From positions 1-5,263 of the forward strand of contig JAMOPH010000414.1 in assembly GCA_027064665.1 (NCBI GenBank): a DNA stretch of 5,263 nt. The letters run 5' to 3'. Of this stretch, positions 1 through 4,256 are shown piece by piece. Made by a program: the position numbers and the translations under genes. The first letter of the stretch is position 1; the number at the start of each line of letters is the position of its first letter. The notes beneath the pieces were generated by a model. That model worked only from the letters and a program-made list of their open reading frames with translations, searched no databases and had not been told where the DNA came from. The stretch is from a bacterium. GTDB taxonomy: Bacteria > UBP14 > UBA6098 > B30-G16.

Positions 1-1938
1 AAAGCCCGGGACTCCTTTGACGCCGCCCTCAGTTTGATTTCCCAGATTGACCTTGAATACAACGAGGGGGTCGCCGAGGATGTTGACGCCCTTTTGAGGG
101 AAATCGCCTATGACTATCGTTTCACGCTGTCTCAGGCGGAGACGCTGACTGTGGAGAGCGCCCCGGTGATCCTGTCAATGGCGCTGTCCGAAGCCCCCCT
201 CAGCGAACTCACCCAGAAAAGGCTCAAGCAACTGATGGAGAAAATCCCCTCCGACACCACCGGAATAAAGCACGATTTCCCGATTGTGATAAACGACCGG
301 GTGAAGGAAAAAATCGTGTTTTTCCAGACCGAGGCGAAAAAGCCGATGACCCGCTGGCTCGCCCGCTCCCATCGCTATTTGCCGATGATAAAAAAGATTT
401 TCAAACAGGAGGGCTTGCCCACTGACCTCGCCTATCTTCCGCTGATTGAGAGCGGGTTCAATCCCCACGCATACTCGTGGGCGCACGCTGTCGGAATATG
501 GCAGTTCATCAAAAGCACCGCACGGCTGTATGGTCTGAAGGTCAACTGGTGGGTTGATGAGCGCCGCGACCCGGAAAAGTCCACCCGCGCCGCCGCAAAG
601 TATCTGAAAAGACTCTACAAAATCTTTGGCGACTGGCATCTTGCGCTGGCGGCATACAACTGCGGCGAGGGACGAGTCCTCAGGGCGATGAAGCGCCAGC
701 ACAAAAACAACTACTGGGAACTTGACCTTCCCACCCAGACCGAAAACTATGTTCCGTTGTTTATCGCCGCACTTCTGATTGCCAAAGACCCCGAAAAATA
801 CGGCTTTGAGCAACTTCCCCCCGAAAAGCCGCTTGAGTATGATGTGGTGTATGTTGACGAGGTGGTTGACCTCAAACTTGCCGCCAGATGCGCCGGCACC
901 ACCTATGATACTCTCAAGATGCTCAACCCGGAACTTATCCGTGGCTGCACGCCGCCGAAGGTGAAAAAATATCCGCTCAGGGTGCCCAAGGGACGGGGGC
1001 AGATGTTCGTTGAGGAATACAGGAAAATCCCCGATTCGGAAAAGGTCACCTGGATAAGGCACAAGGTCAGGCGGGGGGAGAGCCTCTGGACAATTGCCCG
1101 CCACTATGGGACCTCGGTGCAGGCGCTGATTGATGCAAATTCAATCAGAAATCCTCGTAAACTCAGACCCGGAACATACTTGGTTATCCCGGTGGACTAC
1201 AGGCACGCCGGCAGGTATGCCTATTCCGATGGCTCCGGCAACTCCGGGACAGCGAAAATCTACACCGTCCGCAGGGGAGACACGCCCTCGGAAATTGCCG
1301 CAAAGTTTGGGGTGCCCCTGTCGGCGCTTTTGAGGGCGAACGGGCTGACCTCAAAAAGCAAAATCTATCCCGGTCAGAAGTTGAAAATCCCCGGAAGATA
1401 TGCCAGTTCCGGCGGGAAGGGCAAAAAAATCACCCACACAGTACGCTCCGGGGAAAGCCTTTGGACTATTGCCAAAAAATACGGCGTGACCGTCAGCGAC
1501 ATAAAGCGCTGGAACAACCTCAAGTCCGACAGGATTGTCAGGGGGCAGAAACTTGTGGTGTATCGTGGTTCCGGCGGCGGTTCAAAATCTGCCGCCCGGA
1601 CGAAGGTCGTTCACAGGGTCAGAAAGGGCGAGACACTCTGGCAAATCGCCAGAAAATACGGCACCACCGTGAGCAATATAAAAAAGTGGAACCACCTTGG
1701 CTCAAATACTCTGCGGGTGGGGCAGAAACTTGTGGTCTATGCCTCTGCGAAGGGCAACGGGAAATCTTCCCGTAAAAGCCGCAAAAAGGTTGTTGTTCAC
1801 ACGGTGAAAAAGGGTGAGACGCTCTGGCAGATTGCCAGAAAATACGGCACCACAACCGATACTATCCTCAAGACCAACAACATAACCGACCCGACAAAAC
1901 TTCGCCCCGGGGATAAACTGACCATCACTCTGCAGTAG
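1..1938 (+). CDS. mltD: MltD-type membrane-bound lytic murein transglycosylase with five LysM domains, 5'-partial
   Basis: This is a periplasmic or outer-membrane enzyme that cleaves the MurNAc-GlcNAc bond of peptidoglycan to give 1,6-anhydro ends. Numbering starts at the first codon in the window (645 codons). Residues about 117-255 form the SLT (lysozyme-like) domain: Glu150-Ser151 is the catalytic ES motif, followed by GIWQF at 165-169, AYN at 218-220 and ENYVP at 248-252. Residues about 280-331 are the degenerate linker module typical of MltD, containing NPELIRG and TPP. Five canonical LysM glycan-binding domains follow at about 354-397, 421-464, 479-521, 538-580 and 600-645, joined by Gly/Ser/Lys-rich basic linkers. 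The frame is open to base 1 and the upstream codons read as a helix (KARDSFDAALSL), so the TTG at 34 is probably not the start. The signal peptide and true start lie outside the window. The family assignment is firm; choosing mltD over a paralogous symbol is less so. It is the first visible gene of the operon. Confidence 0.93.
   Translation, partial: KARDSFDAALSLISQIDLEYNEGVAEDVDALLREIAYDYRFTLSQAETLTVESAPVILSMALSEAPLSELTQKRLKQLMEKIPSDTTGIKHDFPIVINDRVKEKIVFFQTEAKKPMTRWLARSHRYLPMIKKIFKQEGLPTDLAYLPLIESGFNPHAYSWAHAVGIWQFIKSTARLYGLKVNWWVDERRDPEKSTRAAAKYLKRLYKIFGDWHLALAAYNCGEGRVLRAMKRQHKNNYWELDLPTQTENYVPLFIAALLIAKDPEKYGFEQLPPEKPLEYDVVYVDEVVDLKLAARCAGTTYDTLKMLNPELIRGCTPPKVKKYPLRVPKGRGQMFVEEYRKIPDSEKVTWIRHKVRRGESLWTIARHYGTSVQALIDANSIRNPRKLRPGTYLVIPVDYRHAGRYAYSDGSGNSGTAKIYTVRRGDTPSEIAAKFGVPLSALLRANGLTSKSKIYPGQKLKIPGRYASSGGKGKKITHTVRSGESLWTIAKKYGVTVSDIKRWNNLKSDRIVRGQKLVVYRGSGGGSKSAARTKVVHRVRKGETLWQIARKYGTTVSNIKKWNHLGSNTLRVGQKLVVYASAKGNGKSSRKSRKKVVVHTVKKGETLWQIARKYGTTTDTILKTNNITDPTKLRPGDKLTITLQ
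1060..1935 (+). repeat. Array of five LysM-coding repeats at the 3' end of mltD
   Basis: Five LysM units begin at about 1060, 1261, 1435, 1612 and 1798. Each unit carries the pattern V-x-x-G-[ED]-[ST], an I-A-x-[KRH]-[YF]-G core, an N in the second helix and an R/P-G-x-x-L-x-[IV] end. Unit 2 is the most divergent, with TPSEIA in place of the usual [ST]LW-x-IA. Units 4 and 5 are nearly identical in their first half. LysM domains bind N-acetylglucosamine-containing glycan, so the array should hold the enzyme on the sacculus. Five is on the high side compared with the two of E. coli MltD (family knowledge). Confidence 0.88.
1542..1853 (+). repeat. Exact short DNA direct repeats between LysM units
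   Basis: A 20-base segment at 1648-1667 recurs exactly at 1834-1853 (LysM units 4 and 5, encoding ARKYGT). An 18-base segment at 1542-1559 recurs exactly at 1719-1736 (ends of units 3 and 4, encoding GQKLVV). Identity at the DNA level, including third codon positions, suggests that units 3-5 arose by fairly recent duplication or are being homogenised by recombination. Units 1 and 2 lack these exact matches. Confidence 0.75.
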
Positions 1939-1958
1939 TTCTGCAAGGAGGTGCGGCG

Positions 1959-2306
1959 ATGGATGAGGACAAAAGCAGGGAACAATACAAGAAGGAACTG
2001 TTCATAAAGTTGTTGCTGATGCTTCACGCAGGCGCACTTCAGCATCTGGGGAAGATAGAGAACCCGATCACCAAAAAGAAAGAGGTCAATCTTGACCTCG
2101 CCAGAGAGACAATTGATATGCTTGACCTTCTGAAGGAAAAGACCCGTGGAAACCTTGAGGATTTTGAGGCGAGCACCCTTGAGAATCTTATTGCCGAGTT
2201 GAAGATAACCTATGTGAAGGTGGAATCCGAGCAGGCGAAGAAGGGGAGTTCCGGGGAAACACCCGAAAAACAGGAGGGCGATGGCGGCGACAAGAAAGAT
2301 ATATGA
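1959..2306 (+). CDS. DUF1844 domain protein
   Basis: This is a 115-residue soluble helical protein of the DUF1844 family, whose function is unknown. The match rests on the order of features. A hydrophobic helix (FIKLLLMLHAGALQHLGKI, about 15-33) is followed by a short loop with a conserved Pro (NPITKKK). Then comes the signature N-L-D-L-A-R-E-T-I-D-M-L-D-L-L-K-E-K-T-R-G-N-L (44-66), and last a helix ending in ELKITYV. The tail from about 93 is Lys/Glu/Gly-rich and probably disordered. The helix at 15-33 is amphipathic rather than a clear membrane span, and no signal peptide is seen. The ATG has a strong Shine-Dalgarno AAGGAGG ahead of it and starts 20 bases after the mltD stop. The last 26 bases overlap the pcm start, implying coupled expression. 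I infer nothing about its biochemical role. Confidence 0.85.
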   Translation: MDEDKSREQYKKELFIKLLLMLHAGALQHLGKIENPITKKKEVNLDLARETIDMLDLLKEKTRGNLEDFEASTLENLIAELKITYVKVESEQAKKGSSGETPEKQEGDGGDKKDI

Positions 2307-2940
2307 CGAAAGCGGGTATGAGTTGCTGAGGAATTCAATGGTTGAGCACCAGATTGTTGCGAGAGGGATTTCCGACCCCGCGGTGGTGAGGGCTATGCTT
2401 GAGGTTCCACGGCATCGATTCGTCCCGCCGGAGTTGGTTGATTCCGCCTATGATGACACGCCTCTGCCGATAGGTGATGGGCAGACCATAAGTCAACCTT
2501 ACATCGTGGCGCTTATGACCGAACTTTTGGAGCCCAAGCCCGACGATGTGGTCCTTGAGGTGGGAACCGGTTCGGGTTATCAGGCGGCGGTGCTGTCAAG
2601 GATAGTCAAAAAGGTCTATACAATAGAGCGCATACCGGAACTTGCCCGGCGTGCGAAGGAGTTGTTTGACGAACTTGGATACGACAACATTGAGGTCTTT
2701 GTCGGCGACGGCTGGGAAGGACTTCCCGATTTTGCCCCGTATGATGGGATAATAGTGACTGCGGCGGCGCCCGAGGCTCCCCAGCCGCTTCTGGAACAGT
2801 TGAAAGTTGGAGCACATCTGGTGATTCCTGTGGGCACATTCTACCAGAGGCTTTGGAGGTTTACCCGCACTCCTGAGGGATTTGTCAAAGAACCCTCAAT
2901 CGCTGTCCGGTTTGTCCCGCTGGTGAAGGATGAAATTTAG
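2281..2940 (+). CDS. pcm: Protein-L-isoaspartate O-methyltransferase (PCM)
   Basis: This is a 219-residue cytosolic enzyme that transfers a methyl group from S-adenosylmethionine to L-isoaspartyl residues in aged proteins, starting their repair to aspartate. Motifs appear in family order: RNSMVEHQI (17-25), VPRHRFVP (42-49), GDGQTISQP (65-73, the PCM signature that shapes the substrate site), LEVGTGSGYQ (92-101, SAM-binding motif I), acidic Glu116 at the end of strand 2, GDGWEG (142-147), IIVTAAAP (157-164) and C-terminal RFVPLV (210-215). Length and motifs are complete and no key residue is missing. The ATG at 2281 has AGGAGG at 2272-2277 with only a 3-base spacer. An alternative ATG at 2338 has GAGGA 5 bases upstream, but starting there would remove the N-terminal helix before MVEHQI that family members keep, so 2281 is preferred. 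It overlaps the DUF1844 gene by 26 bases and lies 15 bases before the next gene. Confidence 0.96.
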   Translation: MAATRKIYDESGYELLRNSMVEHQIVARGISDPAVVRAMLEVPRHRFVPPELVDSAYDDTPLPIGDGQTISQPYIVALMTELLEPKPDDVVLEVGTGSGYQAAVLSRIVKKVYTIERIPELARRAKELFDELGYDNIEVFVGDGWEGLPDFAPYDGIIVTAAAPEAPQPLLEQLKVGAHLVIPVGTFYQRLWRFTRTPEGFVKEPSIAVRFVPLVKDEI

Positions 2941-2955
2941 CCGCGAGGTAAGATT

Positions 2956-3255
2956 ATGCTTGTGTGGATTATCCTGATTATTATTTTGACAATATCAATG
3001 ATTTTATCTTATTATCTGGTGCCGGATTCGCCGGAGATTGTTGTGGTTCACGCATATGGGATTTTGCTGGTGGCACTCGCGGTGCTCTACAGAGTGTTCA
3101 AAAAGATGCGGGCAAGACGGGTTGAGAAGTTGTTAGCCGAGTTGAACTATTTGAGGATGAAGGTTGCACAGTTCGAGCAGAAGTATGGTGGAGAAATTGA
3201 GGAGGAAAATCTGGATTTGCTTGATATAACCGAACAAAAGGAGCAAGAGAAATGA
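2956..3255 (+). CDS. Small two-helix membrane protein with coiled coil, paralogue 1 of 3
   Basis: I do not recognise this 99-residue protein. Residues 2-22 form a very hydrophobic helix (Trp4, Ile run, Thr12). A short acidic Pro-containing loop (PDSPE, 23-27) follows, then a second helix at 28-48. Next comes a basic stretch (KKMRARR, 49-55), which by the positive-inside rule puts both ends in the cytoplasm. Residues 57-77 give heptad spacing L59-L63-L66-V70-F73-Y77, a short coiled coil. The tail from 80 is strongly acidic. The segment V-L-Y-R46-V-F with E57-K58-L59 eleven residues after the Arg is shared gaplessly with the next two genes. The ATG has GAGGT 6 bases upstream and lies 15 bases after the pcm stop. 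The stop overlaps the next start as ATGA. The gene is visibly AT-richer than mltD (21 G+C in 2941-3000 against 40 in 541-600, counted by hand), partly because of Ile codons. Confidence 0.85.
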   Translation: MLVWIILIIILTISMILSYYLVPDSPEIVVVHAYGILLVALAVLYRVFKKMRARRVEKLLAELNYLRMKVAQFEQKYGGEIEEENLDLLDITEQKEQEK

Positions 3256-3506
3256 CTATATGGGTAATCGCGATAATAATTTTGAATGTGATTGTTCTTT
3301 TGCAGAAGACGGCGCCGCCGTTTGTGAAACTCAATGCCGGTATGGTCACCGTGATTGCGGTGGTGGCGCTTGTCAGAATCTGGCAGAAAAAACGCCAGCG
3401 CCTTATGGAGAAAATGGCTGAGGAACTTAGAATGCTACAGCAGGAAAATGAACAACTTAAGAAAATGCTTGAGGAACTTGAATCTCAGGAATCTCAAAAC
3501 AAGTGA
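3252..3506 (+). CDS. Small two-helix membrane protein with leucine-zipper-like coiled coil, paralogue 2 of 3
   Basis: This is an 84-residue unrecognised protein. Helix 1 covers about 2-17 (Trp4, IIIL at 8-11, Asn12). A short loop follows (QKTAPPFVK, 18-26), basic here rather than acidic, then helix 2 at about 29-44. The basic stretch QKKRQR (45-50) implies a cytoplasmic C-terminus. The coiled coil is textbook: M55-L59-L62-N66-L69-L73-L76 alternate 4-3, with Asn66 at a presumed 'a' position and leucines at 'd', as in parallel dimeric zippers. The core A-L-V-R42-I-W with E53-K54-M55 matches its neighbours at identical spacing. The start codon overlaps the preceding stop (ATGA) and AAGGAG lies 8 bases upstream, so translation is likely coupled. 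It resembles PspB or FtsB only in being small, membrane-anchored and coiled-coil; I see no sequence signature of either. Confidence 0.85.
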   Translation: MTIWVIAIIILNVIVLLQKTAPPFVKLNAGMVTVIAVVALVRIWQKKRQRLMEKMAEELRMLQQENEQLKKMLEELESQESQNK

Positions 3507-3518
3507 GGAGGGGAATAA

Positions 3519-3788
3519 ATGTTTATCATAATAATTCTAATACTTCTGGTGGACACAATTATGCTTGGAATTTTCGCCTGCAAGTGCAATCCTGGGGCGC
3601 AGGTGTATCTTATTCCTATGTATGCGCTTCAGGTGGTGGGTTATGCCGCTCTTTATAGAATTTACCTTAAAACGAAAGGCGGCAAGCGCGAGAAAATGCA
3701 GGACACCATCGCCAGACTCCGTGAGGAAAACGAAAAACTCCGAGAACGGATAGCAATGAAAAAGGGCGAAAAGCCCGCAAATCAGTGA
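3519..3788 (+). CDS. Small two-helix membrane protein with coiled coil and CxC loop, paralogue 3 of 3
   Basis: This is an 89-residue unrecognised protein. Helix 1 is at 2-20 (Ile/Leu-rich with Asp12 buried), then the loop C21-K-C23-N-P-G, then helix 2 at about 29-50. A basic linker (KTKGGKR, 51-57) and a coiled coil with M60-I64-L67-N71-L74-I78 follow. The stretch from E58-K59-M60 through L67 and E70-N71-E72 aligns with the second paralogue without gaps. The core A-L-Y-R47-I-Y is shared with both. The CxC pair, predicted outside the membrane, is unique to this copy and could form a disulfide or bind metal (inference). A strong GGAGG sits 7 bases before the ATG, and the gene follows the previous stop by 12 bases. 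It is the last gene of the operon, and its stop is 6 bases from the stop of the convergent response regulator. Confidence 0.84.
   Translation: MFIIIILILLVDTIMLGIFACKCNPGAQVYLIPMYALQVVGYAALYRIYLKTKGGKREKMQDTIARLREENEKLRERIAMKKGEKPANQ
3759..3776 (-). terminator. Possible weak intrinsic terminator for the response regulator gene
   Basis: Read on the - strand, GGGC, a 5-base loop (TTTTC), GCCC and then TTTTT follow about 18 bases after the response regulator stop. The stem is only 4 bp, so termination would be weak. It lies inside the coding end of the last small membrane gene. On the + strand the same hairpin has no T-tract, and I see no convincing + strand terminator after 3788. Confidence 0.3.
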
Positions 3789-3794
3789 TGCCGC

Positions 3795-4187
3795 CTATAT
3801 AGAAAATTTTATCCCGAGCAATTTCGCTATAACTGCCTCAAAATCCTGAATTCTAAATGGCTTTATCATAACCTTTTGCACATTGAGCGCACGGGATAGC
3901 CTGTGCAGTTTGTCCGTATCAAAGGCGGTCACAATCACTATCGGAATATCCCCTATCCGTTTCCTGACCTTGCGTATCAGGTCAAAGCCGCTCTCATCGG
4001 GCATACGGATATCTGTCACCAAAAGGTCGTAGTCTCCAAAGGACAAAAGGCGCAGCCCCTCGGAAGGGTCGGTGGTTATAGTTATCTCAACGCCTAGAAG
4101 TTGCCCGATTTCCTTCATCACATACGCCCACTGAAACTCATCGTCAACTATGAGAATGTGAGGTCGCTTCTCCCCAGAATCGGTCAT
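3795..4187 (-). CDS. Single-domain response regulator (CheY-like receiver)
   Basis: This 130-residue protein is a receiver domain with no output domain. The phosphorylation site is complete: acidic pair Asp15-Asp16 after ILIV, phospho-acceptor Asp59 in VTDIRMPD, Thr87 in IVTAFD, and Lys109-Pro110-Phe111. The switch aromatic found at CheY position 106 is replaced by Val106, so it may signal by a route unlike flagellar CheY. It should accept phosphate from a histidine kinase and act through protein-protein contact. No kinase is present in the window, so its partner is unknown. The ATG has AGGAGG 5 bases upstream (4193-4198 on the complement). It is convergent with the small membrane genes and divergent from nfeD. 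A functional link to either side is possible but unproven. Confidence 0.92.
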   Translation of the reverse strand: MTDSGEKRPHILIVDDEFQWAYVMKEIGQLLGVEITITTDPSEGLRLLSFGDYDLLVTDIRMPDESGFDLIRKVRKRIGDIPIVIVTAFDTDKLHRLSRALNVQKVMIKPFRIQDFEAVIAKLLGIKFSI

Positions 4188-4207
4188 AACATCCTCCTAA
4201 ATTTTCG

Positions 4208-4235
4208 TTGTTTTCCCCTCAATATAGAATATAAT
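4208..4235 (+). promoter_or_regulatory. Candidate promoter for nfeD with perfect -10 box
   Basis: TATAAT at 4230-4235 is a perfect -10 hexamer. TTGTTT at 4208-4213 is a poor -35, 16 bases upstream. The start of transcription would be near 4242, leaving a leader of only about 7 bases. Either the mRNA is nearly leaderless or another start, such as one driven by the TATAGA-like box at 4223-4228, is used. The element overlaps the opposite-strand -10 box by 4 bases. Confidence 0.4.
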
Positions 4236-4256
4236 TAACCTGGAGGCTATGGGCAA
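4228..4256 (-). promoter_or_regulatory. Candidate sigma-70-type promoter for the response regulator
   Basis: On the - strand, TTGCCC (4256-4251) and TATATT (4233-4228) are separated by 17 bases, matching 4/6 and 5/6 positions of TTGACA and TATAAT. Transcription would start near 4221 and give a leader of about 34 bases that contains the AGGAGG site. The -35 box falls within the first codons of nfeD. Confidence 0.5.
4242..4246 (+). promoter_or_regulatory. Unusually close Shine-Dalgarno of nfeD
   Basis: GGAGG lies only 2 bases before the ATG at 4249, closer than the usual 5-9. An in-frame TAG at 4225-4227 rules out a start further upstream than 4228. Later starts would remove the basic n-region of the signal peptide, so the ATG at 4249 is kept despite the spacing. 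Confidence 0.5.

Noticed and set aside
34..36. TTG at 34 as the start codon of mltD
   Set aside because: The frame is open to base 1 with helical protein-like sequence ahead of the TTG, there is no Shine-Dalgarno site before it, and no signal peptide follows. The gene is cut by the window edge.
175..1104. Long open frame on the - strand (309 codons) opposite mltD
   Set aside because: It lies fully antisense to a clear SLT domain, its translation shows no recognisable motif, and GC-rich third positions explain the lack of stops.
1619..2045. Open frames on the - strand under the LysM repeats and the DUF1844 start
   Set aside because: Their repeated Cys/Ser/Phe-rich peptides mirror the LysM coding repeats on the other strand; they are shadows.
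3519..3590. Lipoprotein signal (IFAC at residues 18-21) in the third small membrane protein
   Set aside because: There is no basic n-region, Asp12 sits in the hydrophobic core, Phe at -2 is atypical, and the alignment with its two paralogues supports an uncleaved membrane helix.
2956..3788. Assignment of the small membrane proteins to FtsB/DivIC or PspB
   Set aside because: They share only size and the membrane plus coiled-coil plan. They have two hydrophobic helices rather than one, and no family-specific motif was seen.
2941..3790. Horizontal transfer of the AT-richer small-gene block
   Set aside because: The drop in G+C is partly explained by Ile/Lys-rich membrane and coiled-coil proteins. 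There are no mobile-element ends, tRNA or repeats at the borders, and the spacing fits the operon.
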